Shown here piece after piece: positions 1 through 7,452 of a DNA stretch of 11,682 bases. Position numbers and translations under genes: made by a program. The notes under the pieces were generated by a model. The model had not been told where the DNA came from. It made no database searches and worked only from the letters and a program-made list of their open reading frames with translations. Each line of letters begins with the position of its first letter. The stretch's first letter is position 1. The DNA comes from JABRWC01 sp039961675 (lineage in GTDB: Bacteria > Planctomycetota > Phycisphaerae > UBA1845 > Fen-1342): positions 1 to 11,682 of the forward strand of contig JABRWC010000027.1 in the NCBI GenBank assembly GCA_039961675.1, written 5' to 3'.

Positions 1-1394
1 GCCAGGAGCCACCACTCCTTGCGATACTGAGCATGCACGAAGAGCGCCGAGAACGCGAAGACCAGCAGCGCGATTCCGACGCATTCCCACAGCAGCGCCG
101 CGCGAACGTCGCCCGACGCGCGTGCTTCACGCCGCAGCCGCCGTGCGTCGCGCCAGCAGACCGCCAGGAGCGCCAGCACGACCAGCAACCCCGGGACGCC
201 GAGTTCCGCGGCAACTTCGATGTACATGTTGTGCGCGCCGATCGGCTCCACGCGGTACGTTTCGGGCACCTGCCGGCCATACTCGAGCGCCTGGTGCTCG
301 AAGTTTCCCGGCCCGATCCCGCTCAGCGGATTGGCCCGGATCATGTTCCATCCGGCGAGCTGCTGTCCGATGCGCGTCAGGCTCGAGCTGCTCTCCTGGT
401 ACTTCGCGATCGACGCGACGCGCGCCCGCAGCTCCTCGGGCAGCGCCGGTACCGAGACGGCCGCCGCCAGCGCCGCGAGCATGACCAGCAGCGGCCCGAG
501 CCGCCGCCCCCAGGCGAACAACGCAACGGCCAGCGCAGTCCCGAGGTACGACATGCGGCTGTACGTGGACAGGACGCCGAGAGTCTGGATCAGCAGGGCC
601 GCGAGCGCGAGAAGCAAGACGCGGCGCGTCGCCGCGGTCCACGCGGCGTAAAGCGTGAGCGGCACGCACAGCGAGATGAACAGGCCCAGCCACGCCGGGT
701 GCGAGAACGTCCCGGTTGTCCGCAGCATCTCCCCGATCGCTTCCTCGCCCACGTCCAGCACGGCGCCCGCCTGAGCCGCCCACTCCTCCGACAACGTCGC
801 GCCGCCGAGCACGCGCTGCACCAGGCTGTGCGCCGCGACGAGCGTCGCCGTCGCCGCCAGCACCAGCGCGACGTGCACGAGGCGCCGCGGCCGGTCCACG
901 AAGTGCACCGTAACGACCATGAACACGACGATGACCGCGAGCCGTCCGATCTCCGCAGCGCTGTCGGGTCCGGGATGCACGGTCGCCGCCACGCACGTGG
1001 CCGCCAGGAACAACGCCGCCAGAAGCGTCTGGGGCTGCACCCAGCGCGAGACGTCCGGCGCGTTGCGGCGCAGCAGCGCATGCAGCGCGGCAGAAAGCAC
1101 GGTGATCGCCGCGATCGCCTTCGTGACCGAGACCGCGGCAAACGACCCCGTAACGCTGATCGTGCCGGCCACATCAAGCGGAATCGAGGCCACGACCAGG
1201 AGGAAGCCGAGGTACGGCTTCCACAGAACCAGCGCGCCGACGATCCCGCCCGCCGCGGCGAGCACCGTCCAGCGCGGTTCGACCGCGATCAGCACGCCGA
1301 GCAGTACCCCGGCGCCGACGCCGACCGTCCAGATCGGCCACGTCGCCGGCGAACGCGTCGCATCGAACGTCAGGGCCGTGCCGCGATCGTGCAT
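1..1394 (-). CDS. O-antigen ligase / Wzy-type polymerase, Wzy_C family (3' end cut by window edge)
   Basis: Integral inner-membrane protein that would polymerise or transfer lipid-linked oligosaccharides on the periplasmic side. I translated it by hand from an ATG at 1394-1392 (GAGG ten bases upstream); 464 codons are visible and the stop lies beyond base 1. Hydrophobic segments fill most of the protein, starting at about residues 22-38. The family hallmark is the large periplasmic loop near residues 345-390: LTRIGQQLAGW, then GIGPGNF (359-365), then GAHNMYIEVAAELGVPG, with the conserved His at 388. A last hydrophobic stretch ends in YRKEWWLL at the edge, where ligases usually carry a similar tail, so little is probably missing. 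It starts 30 bp after the glycosyltransferase stop and is the last visible gene of that operon. The family is certain. Whether it acts as ligase (WaaL), polymerase (Wzy) or protein O-glycosyltransferase cannot be told from sequence. Confidence 0.88.
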   Translation of the reverse strand, partial: MHDRGTALTFDATRSPATWPIWTVGVGAGVLLGVLIAVEPRWTVLAAAGGIVGALVLWKPYLGFLLVVASIPLDVAGTISVTGSFAAVSVTKAIAAITVLSAALHALLRRNAPDVSRWVQPQTLLAALFLAATCVAATVHPGPDSAAEIGRLAVIVVFMVVTVHFVDRPRRLVHVALVLAATATLVAAHSLVQRVLGGATLSEEWAAQAGAVLDVGEEAIGEMLRTTGTFSHPAWLGLFISLCVPLTLYAAWTAATRRVLLLALAALLIQTLGVLSTYSRMSYLGTALAVALFAWGRRLGPLLVMLAALAAAVSVPALPEELRARVASIAKYQESSSSLTRIGQQLAGWNMIRANPLSGIGPGNFEHQALEYGRQVPETYRVEPIGAHNMYIEVAAELGVPGLLVVLALLAVCWRDARRLRREARASGDVRAALLWECVGIALLVFAFSALFVHAQYRKEWWLL

Positions 1395-1424
1395 CGCCTA
1401 CCTCGTTCGGCGTGGTCAGCGGGA

Positions 1425-2693
1425 CTACGGGCGGAAACCGGCGGCCGTCATGCGCTCGGCCACCAGCGCCAGTTTCTGGCGGCCGATCACGTGCCAGTCA
1501 TAGTCGGCCGCGCGGCGCATGCGCTGCTCGGCCAGGCCGGCGGGCTCACGCAGCGCGTCGACCACCATGCGCTCGAACTCCTCGATCGATTCCGCCACGC
1601 GGATCACGTCGCGCAGCTCGTCGGCGGCGGGCAGCGCCGTCGCCACGGCTGGCCGGCCGGTCGCGAGGTACTCGATGAGCTTGAGCGGCATGATGCTGCG
1701 CGTGAACTCGTTGATCATGTACGGAATGATGCACACGTCGAACGCCTTGCAGTACGCCGGCAGCACTTCGACCGGCTTGAACCCGAGAAAGTGCACGTTC
1801 GGCCGGGCGCGCAGCGGCGTCTGGTCCAGGTTCGGCATGCAGCGGCCGACCAGCACGATCTGCCAGTCCGCATGGCGACTCGCCAGGTGCAGCAGCAGCT
1901 CCGTGTGCAGGCGGCGGCCGTCGAGCATGCCGATCAGGCCGATGACCGGCCGCGGCAGCGCCGCGATGTCCGCCGGTATCGGCGTCTCCGGGTCCGCCGC
2001 CAGGCGGTAGTGCGCAACGTCTACGCCCCACGGAACGCGGTGGGTGTGGGGGTTGTACGCGCGGCGCGCCTCGAGCATGTGTTGCGACGGGACGATCACC
2101 ACGTCGGCGCGGCGGCAGAGGCGCGCGTCCATCTCCTCGATGTGTTTCTGAAGGACCGGGTCCGTCTCGTACGCCGCGTGATCTTCGGCGCACTCGTAGA
2201 CGACGAACGGAGCGCGCAGCGAGTCGAGCACGTCCACGGTGTTGAACTGGAACACCCAGTACAGGGGATTGCGGATCGCAAGAGCCGACTGTGCCCGTCG
2301 CACCATGAAGCCGTACAGCGCGCTGATGCTGCGCTGAATCCAGCGCCACCGCGCCTGGCCGGGGAGAAACACCGGCGGCGTGTGGTACACCCACAGGTTG
2401 CGGTCTCGGTGCTGGAGCGGCCAGCCGATCCACAGCAGCGCTTCGCGCGCCGGAGGCTCGTGAAGCAGCCAGCCCATCGAGTCCGGCGGCTCCATGAACA
2501 GCACGCGGTTGTGGCGCACCAGTTGCCACACGGTATGGTGGACGGGCGTCGTGTGCGTGTTCCATCGCTGATGGGACAGAAACACGACGTCGTGTCCGGC
2601 AAGCGGGCTGGCGGAGTCCGCCTCTGGCGAGCGCCCGGGAAACGGACTGCGAGCCTCTTCGGAGGACATGCGCTCACAGCCCTTTCGCGACAT
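1425..2693 (-). CDS. GT4-type (group 1) glycosyltransferase
   Basis: Cytoplasmic, GT-B fold retaining glycosyltransferase that should add one sugar to the growing lipid-linked repeat unit; donor and acceptor are unknown. The protein is 422 aa, normal for the family. The N-terminal acceptor domain begins near residue 33 (GHDVVFLSHQRWN). The C-terminal donor domain contains VPWGVDVAHY, RPVIGLIGMLDGR and NEFTRSIMPLKLIEYLATG (about 328-346). The last matches the TuaH-like subgroup, in which only the second Glu of the classic E-x7-E motif is kept (here E341; the first position is Ser). No membrane segment is seen. The ATG at 2693 overlaps the flippase gene by 20 bp and has GAGG ten bases upstream. 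An in-frame ATG at 2669, four bases after the flippase stop with AAAGGG upstream, is an equally good start and would remove eight residues. Gene order implies cotranscription with the flippase and ligase. Confidence 0.9.
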   Translation of the reverse strand: MSRKGCERMSSEEARSPFPGRSPEADSASPLAGHDVVFLSHQRWNTHTTPVHHTVWQLVRHNRVLFMEPPDSMGWLLHEPPAREALLWIGWPLQHRDRNLWVYHTPPVFLPGQARWRWIQRSISALYGFMVRRAQSALAIRNPLYWVFQFNTVDVLDSLRAPFVVYECAEDHAAYETDPVLQKHIEEMDARLCRRADVVIVPSQHMLEARRAYNPHTHRVPWGVDVAHYRLAADPETPIPADIAALPRPVIGLIGMLDGRRLHTELLLHLASRHADWQIVLVGRCMPNLDQTPLRARPNVHFLGFKPVEVLPAYCKAFDVCIIPYMINEFTRSIMPLKLIEYLATGRPAVATALPAADELRDVIRVAESIEEFERMVVDALREPAGLAEQRMRRAADYDWHVIGRQKLALVAERMTAAGFRP

Positions 2694-3951
2694 CGTGCGA
2701 CCGCCTCAGTTCGATCAGGACGAGAATACTGATCGCCGCTGACACCAGCAACCGCACGAGCAGCGCGGCCGCGCCCGCGCCCGGCAGGCCGTACAACGCG
2801 ATTCCCACGTAGAACGCGGCGGCGCTCAGGAGCAGCGTCAGGACGTCCAGCACGGTGATCCAGTGCGTCCGGCCGCGGTTGTGCAGCACCGCCTGAAGCG
2901 GGTGGGTGGCCGCGTTCACCAGCGCCCCAGGCAGGATCACGAGAAACAGCGGCACGGCCGCGGCGTACGCCGGTCCAAGCAGCGCGCGGATCAGCGGGCC
3001 GGCGACGACGAACGCGGGCAGCGCCGGCACGATCAGCAGCAGCGACGTGCGCAGACAGGCGCGCGCCTCGCGGCTCAGGGCTTGTGCGTCGCGCGCCGCG
3101 CAGATTCGCGGGAGCATCACGGTCAGCAGCGCCCCGGTGAGCAGGTCCACGATCTGGATGAACTGCGCCGCCGCCGCGTACGTCCCCGCAGCCTCGATGC
3201 CGGCCATCCGCGCCAGCATGAGCTGGTCCAGGCGCGAGTAGAGCAGGTGAATCGTGCTGGAGATCACCAGCCAGCGCGCGTAGCGTACGAGCGTCGAACG
3301 CTGCGCCGCGTCGCCGGCCGTGGTCCAGAACGACGCCGAGCGCGCGTCGCGCGAGACCAGCATCGCGCCGAGGTAGCTGCCCGCCATCGCCGCCACCGCC
3401 AGCGCCGGGGTGAGGATGGCGGCGAGGACGAGTCCCGCCGTAAGCAGCGCTCGCAGCGCGGCGCTGCCTAGCTGCAAGGCGCAGAAGCGGCCGAATTCGT
3501 GACGCGACTGGGCCACCGCGCCGAGGCAGCCCCAGACTGTCGCGAAAAGCGAGCCGATGGAGGCGACGACGAACGGCCAGGCGCTGGCGCCCGGCCCGAC
3601 GAAAAACGCCGCCAGCGGCGCCGCCAGCAGAACTCCGAGCGCCGCCAGCGCGGCGCCGAGCACGAGCTTGAGTCGCAGCGCAGCCGCGTGCGGCGCATGC
3701 CCGGGGTCCGTTGACGGTCGCTCCGCCAGCAGGCGTACGAGGGCCTGGTCGAATCCTCGCCCCGTGAGTTGCCAGAGCACGGTGAGGTAGGTCGCGGCCA
3801 GCGCCACGACGCCGAACCCGGCCGGGCCGAGCGCCCGCATCGCCAGCACGTTGGCCAGCAGGCCGAGCAGCGTGCCAAGCACCGAGCTGCCAAACACGAG
3901 CAGGGTGTGCGACGCGGACCGAGCGCCGCCGGCGGCCGGCTGCGACGTCAT
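2674..3951 (-). CDS. Polysaccharide flippase, Wzx/MOP superfamily
   Basis: Multi-pass inner-membrane transporter expected to flip undecaprenyl-linked oligosaccharides to the periplasm. At 425 aa it has the usual family length. Hydrophobic stretches occur along the whole chain, roughly a dozen. The N-terminus carries the typical first helix followed by LAMRALGPAGFGVVALAATY (about 36-55), the usual Wzx arrangement of LGP-x-GFG after helix one. A mid-protein segment RYARWLVISSTIHLLYSRLD followed by AGIEAAGTYAAAAQF resembles the central MOP repeat (helices 7-8), and the last residues are charged. It begins 60 bp after the Wzc-like gene; that gap can form a small GC hairpin (3982-3994 on the plus strand). 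Its 3' end overlaps the glycosyltransferase start if that gene begins at 2693. The ribosome site is weak (GGGG eight bases before ATG), so partial translational coupling is possible. Substrate is not readable from sequence. Confidence 0.9.
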   Translation of the reverse strand: MTSQPAAGGARSASHTLLVFGSSVLGTLLGLLANVLAMRALGPAGFGVVALAATYLTVLWQLTGRGFDQALVRLLAERPSTDPGHAPHAAALRLKLVLGAALAALGVLLAAPLAAFFVGPGASAWPFVVASIGSLFATVWGCLGAVAQSRHEFGRFCALQLGSAALRALLTAGLVLAAILTPALAVAAMAGSYLGAMLVSRDARSASFWTTAGDAAQRSTLVRYARWLVISSTIHLLYSRLDQLMLARMAGIEAAGTYAAAAQFIQIVDLLTGALLTVMLPRICAARDAQALSREARACLRTSLLLIVPALPAFVVAGPLIRALLGPAYAAAVPLFLVILPGALVNAATHPLQAVLHNRGRTHWITVLDVLTLLLSAAAFYVGIALYGLPGAGAAALLVRLLVSAAISILVLIELRRSHDVAKGL

Positions 3952-4011
3952 GCGGGCGCCCCGAAGCGGGCGGGCGGCGTCGCCGCTCGGCGGCTCGGCG
4001 GCGGTGGTGTT

Positions 4012-6051
4012 TCAAATGCGCCGGTAGGCATAACGCGGGATCACAAACGAGCGTCGGTTCAGGACTGCGCCGAGAAGCCGCCCTCCGGCGCCGGTCATTC
4101 GCGACGCCGCCTCGCGCACCACCTCGACCCGCGTTACGCCGGCGCGGATCACGAGCAGCGCGTCGAGACCGCATCGCACCAGCAGCGCAGCGGCCGCGGA
4201 GCTCAGCGCCGGCGGCGCGTCGACGATCACCCAGTCGAACGAACGCCTCCAGCCGTTCACCAATTCGTCGAGTTTCGACCCCGCGCTGGCGATCAGCCCC
4301 GGCGCGCCGCCCGATCCCGCTGGCAGCAAGCGGACGCCCTCACTTCCGGTCGGCCGCGCCAACTCGTCCCAGGCGGCCCCGGCGCGCAGGCTCTCCGTCA
4401 GGCCGCGCCCACCCGCGGCGCCGTGCAGCGCGCTCAGAGCCGGGCGCTCCAGGTCTGCATCGACGAGCAGCACCCGCCCGCCGCCCAGCCGCGACGCGAA
4501 CAAGGCCAGGTTCGCCGCCACGCACGTGCGGCCTTCGCCGCGCACCGCGCTCGTGACCAGCACGAGCCGAGGGCGCTGAGCGTCGGTGCGAAGCGCGGTC
4601 TGCTCGAAGACGGCGGCGTGCCCGCGCGTATAAGCATCCTGCCGCGCCACGTCGGCGATCAGGCCGCGCCGCGCGCCCGCCGGCGCCAGCCAGCGTCGCC
4701 GTTGCGGGATCGAGGCCAGCACGTGCAGGTCACCCGCGGCCGCGGCCACGTCCGTCGGCGTTCGCACGGAGCGGTCTAGGAACTCGATCAGTCCGCAGCA
4801 CACGGCTGCGACGATCAGCCCGATCGCCAGTCCCAGTCCCAGATTCAGCCACTTTCGCGGCCGGCTGGGTTTCGCGGCTGCGACGGCCGGGTCCACGACG
4901 CGCGTACCGGCGGCCCGCGTGGCCTCGGCGATCAGCGCCGCCTCGCGTTTCTCCTTGAGCGAGTAGTAGAGTTTCTCTTCCTGCTCGAGATCGTGCCGCA
5001 GCCGGGCGTACTCGCCGTCGAGGCGGTTCAGCTCCGCGAGCTGCGCCTTGGCCTCGGCGATGCGGGCCAGCAGCGTGCCGGCGTAGGCCATGCCGGCCTC
5101 GTCGTTCGGCCGGCTCGCGGCTTGCTCGACGTGTCGGCGGGCCTCTTCCAGCTCGGAGCGCGCCGCGAGCACCTTGGGGTGATCGGGATCGTAGATCTGC
5201 TCCAGGCGCGCCAGCTCCATCTGGAGCGTGACGATCTTCGACTTGCGTGATTCGACCAGCTCGCTGTACGCCAGCTCCAGGTCGGAAACTTCCTGCACCT
5301 TGGACCGAATGCGGTCCGCGAGGAGTCGTCCCTCACGCAGGTCCTCGAATTCCTCGACGGCGCGGCGAGCCGCTTCGTACGCCGGCCGGGCCGCCTCGAC
5401 CTGCCCCTGGATCAGCTCGTAGATTTGCCGGGCGCGCTTGCGCTGCGCGTCCACTTCCGCGACGACGTAAATGTCCCCGATCGTTCCGGCGATCTGCGCG
5501 GCAAGCTGCGCGTCGCGGTCGCGCACGGTGATGGCGATGATGTCCGTGTTCGGGACCGGCTCGGCGGTCAGTGCGCGTCGCAGCTCATCCACCGCGGTGC
5601 GGAACGGGTCGGCTTCCGCCGGGGGCCTGTACGTTCCGCCGAGCACCCGGACGATCACGTACTCTTTCGCGGTTTCCTTGGCGCGATCGATCGAGTCGAG
5701 CACCCCGCGCCACCAGGCGTGGACCGCGTCGCGGAGCGTGCCGCTCGGTGCGGGGCGCTTGTCGAGCGACAGTCGCCGGACGGTCTCTTCCAGCACGGGG
5801 TTGCTCTGTGCCAATTCGCATTGCGTTTGCGTGATCTCGGCCTTCTTGAAGGCGATTTGTTCGCGCGTGAAGGGGATTTCCAGCCCGGGCGGGCTTTCGA
5901 GCAGGATTCTCACGGACGATTCGTAGCTCGGATACGTGAGGTAGTTGCCGGCCGCCACGCCCAGCAGCGTCGCAAGCACCATCGCCGACCCGAGCCATCG
6001 GCGGCGGTAAAAGACAGCGAACGCGTCTCGAACGTCCAGTTGGCGCAACAC
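4012..6051 (-). CDS. Wzc/GumC-type chain-length determinant fused to BY-kinase-like ATPase with altered P-loop
   Basis: Inner-membrane polysaccharide co-polymerase that should control chain length and export. Order of parts in 679 aa: Wzz domain with TM1 (about 18-38); periplasmic coiled-coil region (about 200-375) including YDPDHPKVLAAR; GNVR-like segment LYYSLKEKREAALIAEA; Pro-rich KPSRPRK; TM2 (about 402-422); cytoplasmic P-loop domain (494-679). The kinase motifs are Walker A GEGRTC (505-510), Walker A' VLLVDADLERP (527-537) and Walker B VIVDAPP (608-614). The Walker A lysine, K540 in E. coli Wzc, is Arg508 (codon CGC at 4530-4528). The C-terminal tail PRYAYRRI has only two tyrosines, where active BY-kinases usually have a longer Tyr cluster. 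Start: GTG at 6051, supported by an in-frame TAG four codons upstream and no other suitable start before TM1. First gene of the minus-strand operon. Family is certain; kinase activity is doubtful. Confidence 0.92.
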   Translation of the reverse strand: MLRQLDVRDAFAVFYRRRWLGSAMVLATLLGVAAGNYLTYPSYESSVRILLESPPGLEIPFTREQIAFKKAEITQTQCELAQSNPVLEETVRRLSLDKRPAPSGTLRDAVHAWWRGVLDSIDRAKETAKEYVIVRVLGGTYRPPAEADPFRTAVDELRRALTAEPVPNTDIIAITVRDRDAQLAAQIAGTIGDIYVVAEVDAQRKRARQIYELIQGQVEAARPAYEAARRAVEEFEDLREGRLLADRIRSKVQEVSDLELAYSELVESRKSKIVTLQMELARLEQIYDPDHPKVLAARSELEEARRHVEQAASRPNDEAGMAYAGTLLARIAEAKAQLAELNRLDGEYARLRHDLEQEEKLYYSLKEKREAALIAEATRAAGTRVVDPAVAAAKPSRPRKWLNLGLGLAIGLIVAAVCCGLIEFLDRSVRTPTDVAAAAGDLHVLASIPQRRRWLAPAGARRGLIADVARQDAYTRGHAAVFEQTALRTDAQRPRLVLVTSAVRGEGRTCVAANLALFASRLGGGRVLLVDADLERPALSALHGAAGGRGLTESLRAGAAWDELARPTGSEGVRLLPAGSGGAPGLIASAGSKLDELVNGWRRSFDWVIVDAPPALSSAAAALLVRCGLDALLVIRAGVTRVEVVREAASRMTGAGGRLLGAVLNRRSFVIPRYAYRRI

Positions 6052-6148
6052 CGCACCCCGCTATGCCGGCGCGCCGGGCGCCCGACGCCGAGCACCTGCG
6101 ATGCGAACGACCAGAACGGGCAGACGCACGCCGCGAAACCGGGCTGCG

Positions 6149-6177
6149 ACGGTAGTTGTGCCTCGCGCGGACGTCAA
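6149..6177 (-). promoter_or_regulatory. Candidate sigma70-like promoter for the export operon
   Basis: On the minus strand TTGACG (6177-6172) is followed after 17 bp by TACCGT (6154-6149). The -35 box is good and the -10 box is weak (three of six bases). Transcription would begin near 6142 and give a leader of about 90 nt before the GTG at 6051. Found by eye only. Confidence 0.3.
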
Positions 6178-6202
6178 GCGCAACCCGTTGCTTCGTCCAT
6201 AC

Positions 6203-6232
6203 TTGTCGGACGCGCGCGACGGAAGATATACT
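6203..6232 (+). promoter_or_regulatory. Candidate sigma70-like promoter for the nucleotidyltransferase operon
   Basis: TTGTCG (6203-6208), an 18-bp spacer, then TATACT (6227-6232). The -10 box matches five of six consensus bases and stands out in very GC-rich DNA. Transcription would start near 6239 and leave a leader of roughly 140 nt before the ATG at 6379, long enough for the two hairpins described next. Confidence 0.45.
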
Positions 6233-6271
6233 CCCGTGCGGGTCGTTTTCCATTCGGTGTCAAGCGCGGCA

Positions 6272-6285
6272 GCCCCGATTGGGGC
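6272..6285 (+). promoter_or_regulatory. Leader hairpin 1
   Basis: Perfect 5-bp inverted repeat GCCCC / GGGGC closed by a GATT tetraloop, about 95 nt upstream of the nucleotidyltransferase start and inside its proposed transcript. No T-run follows, so it does not look like an intrinsic terminator. I do not recognise a known riboswitch. Confidence 0.35.
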
Positions 6286-6326
6286 GTGGGCCGGTTGTGC
6301 GCCGATAAGAACGTTGAAGCTCACAT

Positions 6327-6350
6327 CGCGCGGATTCTGTGTGCCGCGCG
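6327..6350 (+). promoter_or_regulatory. Leader hairpin 2
   Basis: Seven-base-pair stem CGCGCGG / CCGCGCG with a 10-nt loop (6334-6343), ending 28 nt before the ATG at 6379 and 18 nt before the ribosome site GGGAG (6369-6373). The all-GC stem should be stable in RNA. Its position close to the start suggests an effect on translation or mRNA stability, but GC-rich DNA produces such stems by chance. Confidence 0.35.
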
Positions 6351-6378
6351 GAAGCGTACTTGCGCCGCGGGAGCGAGG

Positions 6379-7386
6379 ATGCTCAACGACCACGAACGAT
6401 TCGAGGGGGTCGTCCTCGCGGCCGGCATGGGCACGCGCATGATGCCCTTCTCGGAGCACTTCCCCAAACCTCTGCTTCCGGTTGCAAACCGGCCGCTGAT
6501 CTTCCACGAGATCGACTATTTGCGCAGCATCGGCGTGCGCAAAGTCTTCATCGTCATCGGACACCTCGGGCACGAAATTGTGCTGGGCGTGCAGCGCGGC
6601 GGCGACTTGGGCGTGGAAATCGAATTCGTCCAGCAGCACTCGTCGCTAGGCACGGCGCACGCCCTGATGCAGCTCGAGCAGCGGATTCAGCATCCGTTCG
6701 TACTGCTGCTGGGCGACATCTACTTCGAAGCGGACGCCGCGGTGAACCCGATCGAGTGCTTGCGGGCGCAGAACGCGGCCGGGTTCCTGGCTGTGCTGCG
6801 TGAGAAGAACCCGCGGCTCGTGCAGCGCAACTTTGCGGTTCACTTCGATCCGGACGGCCGCGTGACGCGCGTGGTCGAGAAGCCGCGCTTCCCGCGCACG
6901 GACTGGAAAGGCTGCGGCATCTACGTTTTCGACGTAACAATCTTCGACGCCATCCGCCGCACGCCGCGCAGTGCGGCGCGCGACGAATACGAGCTTACGG
7001 ACGCGATCCAGATATTCATGGACGACGGCAACAAGGTCGTGGCGCAGCCGATTGTTACGACGGACATCAATTTGACGTTCCCGTACGACCTGCTGCTCGC
7101 AAACTTGTCGGCGCTCCGGCGGCTCGGGTGCGATAACCTCGTCGCCCCGGACGCCCAGGTGAACCCCAAGGCCACGCTTGCCAACTGCATCATCGGGCCG
7201 CGGGCGCGCGTGACGGAACCGATTTCGCTGCGCCACTGCCTGATCCTGCCCGACGCCGTGGTTTCAACCGTCGAGCCGGTCGATCGCGAGATCTTCACGC
7301 CGGACCGCGTGGTGGATTGCCGGCACTGGATCGACAGCGCGGGGCGACTGCGCGGCGGCGAGCAGTCGGCGCAGAAAACCGCGTGA
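6379..7386 (+). CDS. NDP-sugar nucleotidyltransferase (NTP_transferase family) with short beta-helix tail
   Basis: Cytoplasmic enzyme that couples a sugar-1-phosphate to an NTP, giving an activated sugar and pyrophosphate. 335 aa from ATG 6379 (GGGAG five bases upstream). The Rossmann-like N-terminal domain shows the signature LAAGMGTRMMPF (13-24) followed by FPKPLLPV (28-35; K30 is the expected catalytic lysine), then GTAHAL, LLLGDIYFE for metal/nucleotide binding, VVEKP, and DEYELTDAIQIF. Residues from about 254 (VAPDAQVNPKATLANCIIG) form two or three hexapeptide turns of a left-handed beta-helix, as in mannose-1-phosphate guanylyltransferase-like and GlmU-like proteins. Sugar and base specificity are not readable; it differs clearly from the short RmlA encoded further right. 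First gene of a plus-strand pair, divergent from the export operon, which suggests it makes a precursor for the same polymer. Confidence 0.88.
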   Translation: MLNDHERFEGVVLAAGMGTRMMPFSEHFPKPLLPVANRPLIFHEIDYLRSIGVRKVFIVIGHLGHEIVLGVQRGGDLGVEIEFVQQHSSLGTAHALMQLEQRIQHPFVLLLGDIYFEADAAVNPIECLRAQNAAGFLAVLREKNPRLVQRNFAVHFDPDGRVTRVVEKPRFPRTDWKGCGIYVFDVTIFDAIRRTPRSAARDEYELTDAIQIFMDDGNKVVAQPIVTTDINLTFPYDLLLANLSALRRLGCDNLVAPDAQVNPKATLANCIIGPRARVTEPISLRHCLILPDAVVSTVEPVDREIFTPDRVVDCRHWIDSAGRLRGGEQSAQKTA

Positions 7387-7389
7387 CCC

Positions 7390-7404
7390 GGCAGCCCGGC
7401 TGCC
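7390..7404 (+). terminator. Small hairpin after the nucleotidyltransferase gene (weak terminator or processing site)
   Basis: GGCAGC CCG GCTGCC forms a 6-bp stem with a 3-nt loop, starting three bases after the TGA at 7384-7386. No U-tract follows (next bases TAAGAT), so intrinsic termination would be inefficient. The next gene starts only 49 bp later, so read-through is likely. The TAAGAT itself could instead be a -10 box for the next gene. Confidence 0.25.
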
Positions 7405-7452
7405 TAAGATGTACTGACTCGGGTCTGACCGACTTGCAAGGAACTTCTAAAC

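Larger units (their letters stand above)
6052..6378. promoter_or_regulatory. Divergent intergenic region between export operon and nucleotidyltransferase operon
   Basis: These 327 bp separate the GTG start of the Wzc-like gene (minus) from the ATG of the nucleotidyltransferase (plus). The stretch has no convincing gene of its own: open frames crossing it (for example from an ATG at 6101) run out of frame into the neighbour and look like GC-rich chance frames. It holds candidate promoters for both directions and two hairpins in the plus-strand leader, listed separately. Since both operons start here, this is the most likely control point for the export genes. Confidence 0.7.

Noticed and set aside
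33..2732. Open frame of 899 codons on the plus strand.
   Set aside because: It lies antisense to the glycosyltransferase and ligase genes, is dominated by Arg/His/Gln/Asp/Ala without any domain, and is the usual mirror frame of GC-rich coding DNA. The minus-strand proteins have clear family motifs.
2096..4174. Open frame of 692 codons on the minus strand across the flippase and glycosyltransferase genes.
   Set aside because: Arg/Ala-rich, no motifs, out of frame with two recognisable genes that it overlaps completely.
5425..6378. Upstream extension of the nucleotidyltransferase frame by about 318 codons.
   Set aside because: It is antisense to the Wzc-like gene and crosses the promoter region; the ATG at 6379 has a good ribosome site and places the nucleotide-binding motif at the normal distance from the N-terminus.
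6101..6442. Small plus-strand frame of 113 codons in the divergent intergenic region.
   Set aside because: No ribosome site, Arg/Thr/Ser-rich, and it overlaps the nucleotidyltransferase start out of frame.
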